Below, in pieces: positions 37,001 through 44,047 of a stretch of 64,000 nt of DNA. A program made the translations under genes and the position numbers. The stretch is from Escallonia rubra (taxonomy: Eukaryota; Streptophyta; Magnoliopsida; Escalloniales; Escalloniaceae): the NCBI GenBank assembly GCA_033065855.1, contig JAVXUO010002792.1, forward strand, positions 186,001 through 250,000, read 5' to 3'. The first letter of the stretch is position 1. Every line of letters starts with the position of its first letter. Below the pieces are notes generated by a model that saw only the letters and a list, made by a program, of their open reading frames with translations, was not told where the DNA came from and did not search any database.

Positions 37001-40000
37001 TGGGACAACATAACTTCTGTTAAGACCATTAATACCATCAGGCACACTCCCTTGCCCCATCGCCCACCGTTCGTTTCCCCTCTCAATCACTGTCTCCATT
37101 AGCACGTTTGTTTTACCTCTCCGGTGACAGCAACGTGCAGGGATCGTTCCTCCTCAGCATGCTCGACGAGAACGGTTTCCCCATCGCTGCCAACGACCTC
37201 ATGAACATCGGGCTGGCGAATGATTTGCTCTGCCGAGGTGAGCCACTGCCTCCGTTGCCGGCGTTCCTCACGCTCAGCTCCGACATCAGGAATAATCTAC
37301 TTCATCGTCGGAAGAACGGCGACTTCATTCCTCTGTAATATCTGAAACAAAAAATCCTGAACTTCGTCAATGAACTAAACGACGACCGCCGTTTGCTCTA
37401 GAAACTTCCTCCGCGTCTGTACCGCCATGGAGATGCCGTCGCCGGCTCCATCGTTATTCTCTCCGACCCTAAATTCCGTTCAAATCCGAGCTAATACGAC
37501 CGCTTCAACAGAAAATCCCGGCCGTGAAATCAGTCCTCTGATAAATTCCTCTTTGGAGACGTAAGGGAGTTGGAGAGAGAAAGAGAGGTTGAAAAAATTA
37601 GGTATTTTTTTTAAGACAAAATAGGGATAAGGGTGGTATTGGTATTTTAAAAGTACATAACGGATGACATCATCAAAATGTATAATTTTTTAACGGACGA
37701 AGGACAGAAGGAGACGGCTGATACTTTTTGAAACCCACTTCCGTTAGGGAACCGTTAAAAAAAATTTAGGGCAACACAAATTTATTATGATATACCAAAA
37801 ATGCCCTTAGATCTTTCATTTCTTTCTTCCCATCGGTCTTTTGCTAGGCGGCGCGTGAACAGGAAGGCTCCGGTAGCCATCTGACTTTCCGTCCTTAACT
37901 CGACAGGATTTGCATCGGCATCGGAGGAGCAACCGCCACCGCCGACGGCGGAGGAGGCGACTGAACCGGACCAGAATTGAACGCCTTCATGAACTGCTTC
38001 CCGTCCGATCTGTCCTCATCGGGAAGGCTCCCCCATCTGACTTTTTGTCCTTAACTCGACAGGATTTGCATCGGCATCGGAGGAGCAACCGCCACCGCCG
38101 ACGGCTGAGGAGGCGACTGAACTGGACCAGAATTTAACGCCTCCATGAACCGCTTCCGGTCCGATCTGTCCTCACTCGAACCAAAATCTGAGCCGGCGAG
38201 GGTGGATTCATCGGAAACAAGAACAGCCTCAGCCTAGCCAGCTTGGACGAAGCACAAAAAAGCCGATCGTACTCGTGCATCATGTGCGCAAGATCATCGT
38301 CATTAGTCACCGAAATCAACGCCTTGGTGCTTGTTGGCCTGGAGCTGGGCAAGCTCGGCGAGGCGCTGTTGGAGCGAGGACACAAGCCGCGAGTACTGTG
38401 ATTGGAGGGCGGCGACCTCGGAGGAGAGGGAGACATGCTTCTGCTCGAAGAGGGAGCAGTCGGGAAGGGAAGATGATTAAGAATGGTCTCCCTGCTTATG
38501 CTGGTACGTCTTGATGTTGGGTTTTGGTGTTAATTGTTATTGTGGAGAGAAGGATTAAGAGTTAAGAAAGTATTTTTGATGTCTCCTCAGAGAGAGAGAG
38601 TACACACCTGCTTTGGGGGGTGGATGGCAAATTAAGTAATCCATTATTCGTTGGATGAGGACGGTCCCTTCATTGTCTCGTCTCTGTCGGAGGAATCAAT
38701 GTGTCGCCTGGTAACAACGATAGGCGGGTCCGTGTGTAATTTAGGGCAAACCCAGGGGTGCCGTCGGTAATTAACCCTTTTTTTTAAGACAAAAACATAG
38801 GGATCAGGGTGGTATTGGTATTTTAAAACACCTAACGGATGACATCATCAAAATGTATAATTTTTTAACGGACGAAGGACGAAAGGATCACGGCTGAATT
38901 TCGGATCCTTAGTGATCTTGAGCTGTAATTATACCCTTCCTTGGGACATTTGTAATGTAGTGTGTGTGTGTAAGAGAGAGAAAAGGGTAAATTGACTTGT
39001 TTGTTAGGGGTATGACCGTCCTTTCATCAATTTTGTTAACTCTGTTAACGGAAAAATAAAAATATGTAGCTTAGTGTAATTTTCAAAAGGTAAGGGGGTC
39101 CGTGAGTAATTTGTAAACCTCAGGTATGATGTAATTAACCCAAAATTTAAATTTAAATTTCAAGCCTTAATTTAAAGTTAAATTAAAATTTTAAATTTCA
39201 AGCCTTAATTTAAAGTCAAATTAGGATATTGTTGAAACCCTAATTTGCAAATTAGGGTTTTCTTGGAACCCTAATTTGCAAATTAGGGTTTTCTTGAAAA
39301 CCTAATTTGCAAATTTTGATCTGTTCTCTCTCCCATTGCAGGCGACCAATCTCCTGCCGGCGTCGCCTCCATCGCCGGCGACGTCACCCTTCCCCTTCCA
39401 TCTGTTCTCTCTCCCATTGCCGGCGACCAATCTCCTGCCGGCGTCGCCTCCATCGCCGGCGACATCACCCTTCCCCTTCCATCTATTCTCTCTCCCCGCA
39501 CCTCACCCTCCCCGCGGCAGCCCCTTCCCTCGGCCCACACCGGTAGCGCCTTCCCTCGCCCCACGACGCCAGCCCGCGCCTTCCCTTGCCCCACGACGCC
39601 AGCCCCTTTCCTCGCCCCACGACGGCAGCACCTTCCCTCGGCCGACCTAGATCTAAAATAAAGAGACGACCTTGATCTGAACATGGACATGGTCGCCGAG
39701 CACCTCTGCCATGGTCAGATCAAGAACATGGACATGTTCGCCGTCACCGAGCACCTCCGCCGCTGCTGCACCATCTTCGCCGCCCACCGTGAAATGAAGA
39801 GGCGGGAGATGGAGAAAGAGAGAAAAAAGATGAAGAAAATGGAAATTTTATTTTATTCAGGTGCAATTCAGTCTTTTCGTCAAAACCGTTACGTATTTTG
39901 GTATTCCGTTTGGTCAACGGACATAAGTGTAATTTGTCCAAACTATTGTCCTTACCTGTAATTATACCATAACCTTTGGGCAAATTACACCTATATCCCT

Positions 40001-43000
40001 GAGGTTTAGGGGTAATTACAGCCAAGGACAATAGTTTGGACAAATTACACTTATGTCCATTGACCAAACGGAATCTTAAAAATCCTAACGGTTTTAATGA
40101 AAAGACTTTATTACCCCTGAGTTGGAACCTTATTTATTTTTCAATGCCATTATTTCATCTTCTTATTTTTAATGCCATTAATGTCATTACTCTTCCCCCC
40201 CCCCCCCCCAAGCCCATTTGGCCATTTCTGTCTCAACACCGTCGACAGCACCCCTTCGCCTGTGCCTCCTTGTCGCTGCACCCTTCCCCTTCCCCTTCCC
40301 CGTCGCCCCCACCCTCCCCCTTCCCCTTTCCCGTCGCCGGCGTCGCCTTCCCTTGAGATGGCGCCGGTGATAAATCCCGGGCGGTGGTGGCAGCTGCGAG
40401 ATGGTTGCGGCGCTGAGGCGTTGGTGATGGCGCTCAGTGAAGGAACGCCGGAGTTGATCGCCGGTGATGGGGCTGCTGACCGGAGTTGCTGGCCGGCGAC
40501 GGGCTGCTAACCGGACGGTTGCAGTGGTAGCGGCACGGTTGCATCGGCGCGATGCTCGCAGAGGCACGATGAAGGGGCATTTCGGTGAAGGCACGGGGAA
40601 CGGAGTTAGTCGCCGGTGACCGCGTGTGCTGCCGGTAGTGGGGTTGCCATGGCGTGTAAGAGGGAAGGGACTGCCAGCGTGGGGCCAGGGGAGGGGGCTG
40701 CCAGCGTGGGGCGAGGGGAAGGGGCTGCCGGCGAGTTAGCTGGGGAAGACAAAATAATTATTCTAAAAACCTTAATCCTAATTTGAACATTTAAACCATT
40801 ATATTGGATATTAAGTGTAATTGCCTGAAAAACCTTAATCCTAATTTGAACATTTAAATAATTATATTGGACATAAGTGTAATTTATCAAAACTATTTGT
40901 CCTTACCTGTAATTTAAACCATTAACTGCAATAAAGGGCAGTATTGCCATTTTGAAAATACATAACGATTACATCATAAAAAAAATACACTTTTTGGACG
41001 GAACCCTAACGGATGGACACAAGTGTTACAACATTAGGGTTTTTTGGTCACGAATGTTACATTTTGAAACTCAGCGTCCTTGACCGTAATTACACCCTAA
41101 CCTCAAGGATATAAGTGTAATTTGCCCAAAAAAAAAAAAAAAGGTAGTGAGGGACTTTCACGACAAAGGGAGAAAAAAAAAGTAAAAGGGGAAGACAAGT
41201 CTTTTCTTTTAGTAAACTTACAGAGTGACGAGAGGGAGAGGGTAGAAGAAAAAAGGAAGGAGTCAAGGAGACAGTGACGAGATGTCGAGATCAGAGAAGA
41301 AGAATACCTGTGGGTCAGCGACGGCGGCGGAGGACCTCTGGCGACGATGGCGAGAGCTCGGGCGACGGCAACGGCGGACAGAAGATGGCTTCGGTATCTT
41401 CGCGACTGAGCTCCGGCGACGAGAGATGAAGACGACCGACAGATTAGAGGTGACTGGTGAGAGAGAAGAAGACGGCTGTGAGAGAGAAGAGGCGGGGATC
41501 AGTAAGTGTTGGGACACTTTTAACAAACTTATTCGCTATAAGCTGGGTAGAGGTACGCGAGTCAGATTTTGGCGGGATCTTTGGTGTGGGGAAGAGGAGT
41601 TGCAGAAATCTTTTGCTTCTTTGTTTAGTATTGCATGTGATAAAGATATTTTGGTACGAGATGTTCTTGCATTCAATAGTGATGGACCCCTTTGGAATCC
41701 TACTTTCAGAAGTAACTTTCATGACTGGGAGCTGGATTAGTATCTAGCTTCTTGGGTTGTTTATACTCCGTAAAGGTCGATGGGATTAGTGAGGATAAAG
41801 TACTTTGGCAGGGTAATTCTGTTGGGAGTTTTACTGTGAAGTCCTTCTATTCTACTCTCAGCTGGTTACGTACCAAGGAAATACTTTTCCTTGGAAGCAT
41901 ATTTGGAAATCTTTGGCTCCTCCGAAAGTCTGTTTCTTTACATGGAAGCAATTAGGGATGCGATGTTGACTGGGGACAACTTACGGAAGAGAAGAAAAGT
42001 CTCTGCCAAGTGGTGCTATATGTGTAAAGCTGATGGGGAGTCTGTGAATCATCTTCTTCTACATTGCCAAGTAGCTAGGGATTTTTGGGACATGGCCTTC
42101 TGCCTTTTGAACATCTTGTGGGTCATGCCGCGTGAAGTGGTTGATATGCTTCGTATCTAGCTGGTCATTGTATAATTCCTGTTTGCTTATTTTGGTGCAT
42201 TTGGGGAGAGAGAAATATGGGAGTGTTTGAGGGAGTTGAACAACCTTTGTCTTCTCCTAAGGTTTCTTTTTTGTCGGATCTTCTAGGTCCGATGATGCCT
42301 TTTTAGATTTTGTGGACAGCTTCTTGCTGTGTATAGATAGGTGATTAGTGCGTGTAAAGCTTCTACTTAAGAGTTCCGCCTTCCTTTATGACGGTTTTTG
42401 TCAACAAATTTACTTATTAAAAAAAAAAAAAAAATTCCTATAATAAGAAACAGAATAGGGGGAAAAAAAAATGAAGAAGTTCCAAAGGTCTCTAAACCCG
42501 TATGGTTAGAGGATTTTAAAGACCAAAGGGAAAACACATATTTTGTACACGTAAAGTTTATATATATTTTTCATATTATATGAAAGTTGGAGAGGCTGGG
42601 TTTCCCACTGGTAGGTGGGCTTTTAAAAACCTTTGTTCATGGCCAGTCCATATTTTTTATGGGCTCAAAATTTCGTGGCCGCATCCACCGCGGTCTTTAT
42701 AAAACTAAGCCCCCACCCTTATTTCTATGTGCTGGCACAGGTTGCTCAGCCCAAGTTGTACCACTAATAAGTACCGCTGGTAGCGTACTAGTTTATCGGG
42801 TCAAATGATACGTTTAGGTACTGGTGGAACACTGGTACTGCTATTCTACGGTGACATAATTATGTGTTATTACCCATATATATTTTCTTTTGGTTGGAAC
42901 AATTGTAATTGTTATAAGTCAGTTAATAGCGTATAACATCACTTTATCTTGATATGCAAACTTCATAAGACTATATGGAATGTGGATGGCAAATAAACCT

Positions 43001-44047
43001 TCCTATGTGTCCAAATTCCACCATCCAATGATCTTATAAGCAGCTGTCAAAATTTAGTCTCATTAAGGAGATAACACAACTGGGGGTGACGAGAAGGATA
43101 CTAACACAGACTAGCCCCTCCATCAGTTCTAAAAATCAACGGAAGCTTCTCTAACGTCTTCTTTGTCCAGAATTAGGCTCAGATTCTTCCAGTTAAAGAG
43201 GATGGCTCTTTCTCTCCCTCTCCTTATGTGTATACGGACGTTTGACAGCCAAGTAAAAGGTACACGTTGGGACAGGTTTTCTTCCCCCCCTCGATACTCT
43301 ATTTCGGCCAGTAAACGGACCGGTATGGAGTGGAATTGGAAGTTATGTTATCCTTTCATCAGAAAGGTCATGACTTTTAGGGAAAGGAATGAAAATGCTG
43401 CTGCATATGTTTTAAGCAACACAGTGCCCCTTAATGTATTAAAACCGTAGCTAAGAGATGTAACTCGTTTTTTTTTTGTTTTGTAAAATGTCATTATAAG
43501 TCGCCCTCTATCAAACTTATATGGGATATAGACGGGACCAAATCGACTAAAGATTGGAGGGACTAATTTAGCGAAAATTACTGTAGCGTAAGGTGCACCT
43601 GTTTGCATGAATATTTCATTTTTGGTCATCCTGTGCATCAAGTTCTTGCTACTCCTGATTTACCCTGAGAGTTGATTTGATGAATCCTGCAAGTGTGTAA
43701 AATATTAGAAGCTAATATTGATATTAGTTTTAGCTGTGCATTGTATCCAAGTGTAACATTGATGATCTTGTGGACATCATCATATTCAACAGGAGCAAGC
43801 ACGCAGAGAGAGGGAAGAGCTGGATAACATGCTGGAGGAGAACCGTAGGCGGGTAGAACAAGCTCAAAGACGAGAAGCTTTGGAGCTGCAGCGTAAAGAG
43901 GAAGAAAGATACCGTGAGTTAGAGCTGATTCAGAGACAAAAAGAAGAGGCAGCTCGACGGAAGAAACTTGAAGAGGAGGAGGAACGTGCAGATCAGATGA
44001 AATTTATGGGTAAGAATAAAACTCGGCTGAAGGTGATTGGTCTATAA
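10387..44047 (+). CDS. ARGLU1: Arginine/glutamate-rich protein 1 homologue (spliced gene span)
   Basis: Four exons (10387-10499, 23541-23759, 25836-26055, 43793-44047) join through GT-AG introns into one frame of 268 codons. Residues 1 to about 92 form an Arg/Ser-rich region opening [19 protein letters not shown], with many RS and SP pairs. From about residue 103 the protein is one long charged coiled coil rich in E, R, K and Q, ending GKNKTRLK. This RS-then-E-rich order and a length near 270 residues are those of ARGLU1 (human) and Arabidopsis At1g10890. Known of the family: a nuclear protein; the human form binds Mediator subunit MED1 and influences pre-mRNA splicing. Start: first ATG giving the conserved N-terminus. 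Odd: introns of 13.0, 2.1 and 17.7 kb full of transposons. The family C-terminus usually continues after R-P-K with LSF; here AAG|GTGATT (44030-44035) could be a donor to a further short exon I could not find. Confidence 0.93.
10825..11580 (+). repeat. Intron duplication, copy 1
   Basis: Aligns at clearly recognisable but diverged level with 14953-15810. Shared anchors: GTTTGAGCAC.TGGGAGTC, ATGATGAATGAAGGA, GAGTTCAATAAAT, and a G-rich run near the end. The open frames here are not supported as genes. A G run of about 18 lies at 11480-11497. Confidence 0.75.
11581..12834. other. Intron 1 spacer, nothing recognised
   Basis: AT-rich intron DNA between duplication copy 1 and the LTR at 12835. 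No open frame of note and no terminal repeats seen. Confidence 0.5.
12835..14874 (-). mobile_element. Gypsy LTR, minus orientation, truncated
   Basis: In + orientation it opens TGTAACGCCCCGGAAATCC, the reverse of the LTR end ...GGGGCGTTACA common in plant gypsy elements. It is the mirror of the plus-strand LTR ending at 59835. Both contain the same succession of tracts, including degenerate repeats of AAATTACCAAAATACCCC (14270-14610) and the block GTCAAACGAAGGGTGAGC (13165-13185). The other LTR end is missing: similarity stops where a 39-bp tandem repeat starts. No coding interior adjoins. Confidence 0.7.
14875..14980 (+). repeat. 39-bp tandem repeat, 2.7 copies
   Basis: Units starting CATTGGACCTATTCTTG at 14875, 14914 and 14953, exact 39-bp period with single-base changes. 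It sits at the junction between the truncated LTR and duplication copy 2, and the last unit runs into copy 2. Confidence 0.88.
14953..15810 (+). repeat. Intron duplication, copy 2
   Basis: Diverged copy of 10825-11580, about 4.1 kb downstream in the same orientation. The LTR and 39-bp repeat lie between the copies. Confidence 0.75.
16056..16527. mobile_element. Probable MITE with AT-rich inverted ends
   Basis: Left arm (from GGTAGCGTTTGAAATTCC) and right arm (reverse of GGAAATCTAACAGACCC) are approximate inverted repeats continuing through TTTTCATTTT..GTTTTTT. A GC-rich core of GGCGGTGG-type repeats lies between. No clear target duplication was found. Confidence 0.5.
17030..19480 (-). pseudogene. 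Ty3/gypsy chromovirus pol relic
   Basis: Read on the minus strand the order is RT, RNase H, integrase, chromodomain. Around 19239-19000: DDFLLYN (active-site region), then [33 protein letters not shown] and [11 protein letters not shown], the conserved RT tail. Around 18850-18700: RNase H traces. Around 18150-17850: integrase C-terminal traces (DGQTER, YLRCF). At 17220-17160: [20 protein letters not shown], a retroelement chromodomain. Stops and frame changes are spread throughout, so it is old and dead. I do not see flanking LTRs. Confidence 0.88.
19481..19831. other. Intron 1 spacer
   Basis: No gene or repeat recognised; open frames at 19583-19907 overlap the start of the next repeat cluster and have no domain. 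Confidence 0.4.
19832..20375 (+). repeat. Three diverged repeats resembling plant snRNA promoters
   Basis: Three related blocks (about 19832-19955, 19956-20090, 20247-20375) share ATTGGCC(T/A)TATAAG...GGCTAGCCCTTTTAAGGG. The middle block has CACATCG at 19964-19970, the core of the plant snRNA upstream element (RTCCCACATCG), and 25 bases later TTATAAG (19996-20002). Known: plant Pol III U6-type promoters place the element about 23-26 bases before TATA. Whether these are promoters, decayed snRNA-derived copies or a dispersed repeat with chance similarity is open. Confidence 0.5.
20405..21470 (-). pseudogene. FAR1/FHY3-like or MULE transposase relic
   Basis: On the minus strand, 20640-20420 reads [13 protein letters not shown], then [15 protein letters not shown], then ETRHNFCTW, in one frame apart from stops. 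This is the MULE transposase core shared by FAR1/FHY3 transcription factors (which activate light-response genes) and Mutator transposases. Upstream on the minus strand, 20900-20760 has [14 protein letters not shown] and [11 protein letters not shown], matching the preceding part of the domain. 21450-21210 has a weaker N-terminal FAR1-like stretch. Multiple stops and shifts show it is not functional. I cannot say whether it was a host gene copy or a transposase. Confidence 0.68.
21471..22209. other. Intron 1 spacer with CT/CA microsatellite
   Basis: Non-coding. Contains (CT)n(CA)n at about 22134-22164. A loosely repeated GTGAGACGTTTGCTAGCAGATGTGAGAGGCAAG block occurs at about 21852-21885 and 21915-21950. 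Confidence 0.5.
22210..22425 (+). mobile_element. 3' end of an RTE-type LINE (or Au-like SINE tail)
   Basis: Contains the codons of [11 protein letters not shown] followed by a terminal motif GACCCCAACTAGTTTGGGAC (22357-22376), GGCTTAAGTG and a GATGAT-rich tail. The C-terminal peptide and the tail are the end of plant RTE LINEs; Au SINEs share this tail. The reverse-transcriptase frame is otherwise missing here. Confidence 0.7.
22426..23540. other. Last part of intron 1
   Basis: Ordinary AT-rich intron sequence leading to the exon 2 acceptor at 23540. Nothing else recognised. Confidence 0.5.
23541..23759 (+). CDS. ARGLU1: ARGLU1-like exon 2 (RS region to coiled-coil start)
   Basis: Acceptor TTGCACAG|GCGAAG. 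The phase matches exon 1 (AG+G = Arg). Encodes [16 protein letters not shown], several SPS motifs, then the transition [18 protein letters not shown]. Donor AAAAAAAG|GTAAAA. The length (219) is a multiple of three. Confidence 0.93.
24263..25260 (-). mobile_element. Ty1/copia relic with two LTR-like ends
   Basis: On the minus strand 24530-24425 ends with [13 protein letters not shown]...[10 protein letters not shown], the C-terminus of copia RNase H, then the polypurine tract TTGAGTTTGAGGGGG (24434-24418). The two similar blocks at about 24263-24412 and 25085-25260 share AGTCTAATCTAATCA.ATCC and ATGTGTAGTAC and would be the 3' and 5' LTR relics. The interior between them is only about 0.65 kb, so most of gag-pol is deleted. 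Confidence 0.72.
25261..25835. other. End of intron 2
   Basis: T-rich intron sequence before the exon 3 acceptor, with a T tract at 25471-25488. Nothing else recognised. Confidence 0.5.
25836..26055 (+). CDS. ARGLU1: ARGLU1-like exon 3 (E-rich coiled coil)
   Basis: Acceptor TTTTGTATAAG|GAATCAAC, donor AAGGAG|GTAAGT. Encodes [19 protein letters not shown] and [14 protein letters not shown], matching the conserved middle of ARGLU1 proteins (EEETARRVEE...). Ends exactly on a codon boundary. Confidence 0.92.
26056..26867. other. Start of intron 3, unassigned
   Basis: Begins with the exon 3 donor. A stretch from 26478 (AGGGGTGCAACTTGGGTGGG) with many GGCTGG/CCCAGC motifs resembles one end of a hAT-type MITE, but no matching right end was found. 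An A-run at 26837-26848. Confidence 0.4.
26868..27025 (+). pseudogene. L1-type LINE ORF2 endonuclease fragment
   Basis: Reads [19 protein letters not shown], then [11 protein letters not shown] and, in another frame, ESTWIFSGV, the N-terminal apurinic endonuclease of plant L1 LINEs. It is cut at about 27025, where ORF1-type sequence starts. In an intact LINE, ORF2 lies downstream of ORF1, so this fragment is out of order. Confidence 0.72.
27975..33226 (-). mobile_element. Solo gypsy LTR (minus), TSD CTCGT
   Basis: In + orientation it runs TGTCATGATCCGAACCC... to ...GAGACCAGGATATTACA, flanked by CTCGT at 27970-27974 and 33227-33231, the 5-bp duplication expected of LTR elements. No gag or pol lies inside, so it is a solo LTR. 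Read on its own strand it starts TGTAATATCCTGGTCTC. About 0.5 kb in, it contains an internal AAATTTCGAGGACGAAATTT...GGGGGAGATAATGTAATACC block (32746-32690), which looks like a pol end, polypurine tract and second LTR start. A Mutator-like copy (31349-32523) is nested in it. The C/A-rich open frames at 29927-31052 are LTR low-complexity sequence. Confidence 0.88.
31349..32523. mobile_element. Mutator-like element, copy A (9-bp TSD)
   Basis: Long inverted ends: left from GGGCTAATTACACCTATGTC, right ending ...GACAGGTGTAATTAGCCC, similar over roughly 200 bp. Flanked by AAATTATAA at 31340-31348 and 32524-32532; a 9-bp duplication with long inverted repeats is the Mutator hallmark. The interior is first C-rich (CCCCGTCGCCGC), then CTTGCCGGCG-type direct repeats, then palindromic TTAGGGTTT/AAACCCTAA. 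No transposase. Confidence 0.9.
33966..34086 (+). mobile_element. hAT-like end fragment and (TA)n microsatellite
   Basis: CTAGGTAGCACGGACACGGA at 33960-33979 resembles the terminus of the hAT element at 34481-35194 (CTATGAAGCAC). It is followed by a related GCAGGACACCGCAATTT repeat and then (TA)n at 34031-34086. The matching right end was not found. The TA tract continues after the Pack-MULE at 36334-36352. Confidence 0.5.
34481..35194. mobile_element. Non-autonomous hAT element inside the Pack-MULE
   Basis: Ends CTATGAAGCAC (34481-34491) and GTGCTTCTTAG (35184-35194) are inverted with one mismatch. They are flanked by CTCGTACC at 34473-34480 and 35195-35202 (8-bp duplication). Subterminal CACCCGTATCC/GGGTGCGTG motifs lie in opposite orientations. 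The R/E-rich open frames at 34356-34818 are translations of this element. Confidence 0.88.
35372..36015 (-). CDS. Chimeric open frame: DUF4408 fragment fused to UDP-glycosyltransferase fragment
   Basis: Uninterrupted minus-strand frame of more than 200 codons ending at 35372. The N-terminal part (36015 to about 35600) reads [38 protein letters not shown] and [16 protein letters not shown], the two hydrophobic segments typical of plant DUF4408 membrane proteins, then an acidic run ([11 protein letters not shown]). It continues in frame into [20 protein letters not shown] and [18 protein letters not shown], the start of the C-terminal UDP-sugar-binding half of family 1 glycosyltransferases; the PSPG box proper lies just beyond and is absent. 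After FIW the similarity stops and the frame ends 10 codons later. No in-frame ATG precedes the DUF4408 part, so initiation, and hence expression, is doubtful. It is a transduplicate, not an intact enzyme. Confidence 0.75.
37090..37565 (+). pseudogene. Captured gene fragment, family not recognised
   Basis: Reads [40 protein letters not shown] and [15 protein letters not shown], stops at 37336-37338, and continues in the same frame ([17 protein letters not shown], stop, [20 protein letters not shown]). GC content and codon choice differ from the surrounding AT-rich DNA and look like a normal plant exon. Two in-frame stops make it a pseudogene fragment. I do not recognise the protein family. 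Confidence 0.6.
37905..38165 (+). repeat. Tandem duplication of about 130 bp
   Basis: The block containing GGATTTGCATCGGCATCGGA and CGCCACCGCCGACGGC is present at about 37906-38035 and again at about 38063-38165, with a few substitutions. Confidence 0.75.
38134..38470 (-). pseudogene. Captured PB1-domain fragment joined to a coiled-coil fragment
   Basis: Minus strand: [20 protein letters not shown] followed by [13 protein letters not shown] is the second half of a plant PB1 domain, which mediates protein-protein binding through acidic (OPCA) and basic faces; the DDDL stretch is the OPCA part. Just upstream, in another frame, 38450-38330 reads [20 protein letters not shown] and [15 protein letters not shown], a coiled coil. 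The two pieces appear to come from different genes. No start or complete domain is present. Confidence 0.68.
39325..39486 (+). repeat. 81-bp tandem repeat, two copies
   Basis: Two near-identical units (TCTCTCTCCCATTGC.GGCGACC... to CCCTTCCCCTTCCATCTGT) at 39325-39405 and 39406-39486. GC-rich; the open frames across it are translations of the repeat. Confidence 0.85.
39978..41127. mobile_element. Mutator-like element, copy C
   Basis: Left end GGGCAAATTACACCTATATC (39978) and right end ...GGATATAAGTGTAATTTGCCC (41127), inverted. Same family as A, B, D and E. The interior has a C tract at 40196-40209, CCCTTCCCCGTCGCC-type sequence, CTGCCGGCG repeats and a 74-bp tandem pair around 40763-40890. 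It adjoins copy B directly; a 9-bp duplication could not be verified. Confidence 0.82.
41128..41504 (+). other. Charged, GC-rich stretch before the LINE tail
   Basis: Not recognised. An open frame from ATG 41282 (SRSEKKNT..., R/E-rich) runs in frame into the LINE reverse-transcriptase tail. The first part has no known domain and may be a gene fragment. Confidence 0.4.
41505..42434 (+). pseudogene. LINE ORF2 3' end with zf-RVT domain and poly(A)
   Basis: Reads [30 protein letters not shown], then [14 protein letters not shown] and [18 protein letters not shown], the reverse-transcriptase zinc-binding domain (zf-RVT; Cys and His ligands visible) at the C-terminus of plant L1 ORF2. Stops break the frame. 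It ends in an A tract (42418-42434), the usual LINE tail. It is probably the 3' end of the LINE whose ORF1 lies at 27026-33965; most of ORF2 is missing. Confidence 0.85.
42435..43792. other. End of intron 3, unassigned
   Basis: No gene or transposon ends recognised. Includes a pyrimidine-rich approach to the exon 4 acceptor at 43792. Open frames at 42587-43641 show no domain. Confidence 0.45.
43793..44047 (+). CDS. ARGLU1: ARGLU1-like exon 4 (C-terminal coiled coil)
   Basis: Acceptor ATTCAACAG|GAGCAAGC, phase 0. Encodes [19 protein letters not shown], then [20 protein letters not shown], ending [13 protein letters not shown] and TAA 44045-44047. Family members end GKxKSRPKLSF..., so VIGL may be read-through of a donor (AAG|GTGATT at 44032/44033) that would splice to a last short exon. 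I searched downstream by eye for an AG followed by a Leu-Ser-Phe coding start and saw none. Confidence 0.9.
   Translation, partial: EQARREREELDNMLEENRRRVEQAQRREALELQRKEEERYRELELIQRQKEEAARRKKLEEEEERADQMKFMGKNKTRLKVIGL

Larger units (their letters stand above)
36606..39977. mobile_element. Mutator-like element, copy B, with captured gene fragments
   Basis: Left end GGGCTAATTACACCTATGTC at 36606. The inverted counterpart ends near 39977 (rev. comp. reads GGTTATGGTATAATTACAGG, then AATAGTTTGGACAAATTACA as on the left). The last about 20 bases of the right end are missing where copy C begins. The interior holds AAATTAGGGTTTC palindromes (36820-37000 and 39220-39310), a captured fragment at 37090-37565, a PB1/coiled-coil fragment at 38134-38470, a 130-bp duplication (37905-38130) and an 81-bp tandem repeat (39325-39486). 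Two blocks ending GGTAATTAACCC or TGTAATTAACCC (38776-38788 and 39130-39142) suggest further nested copies. Confidence 0.75.
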
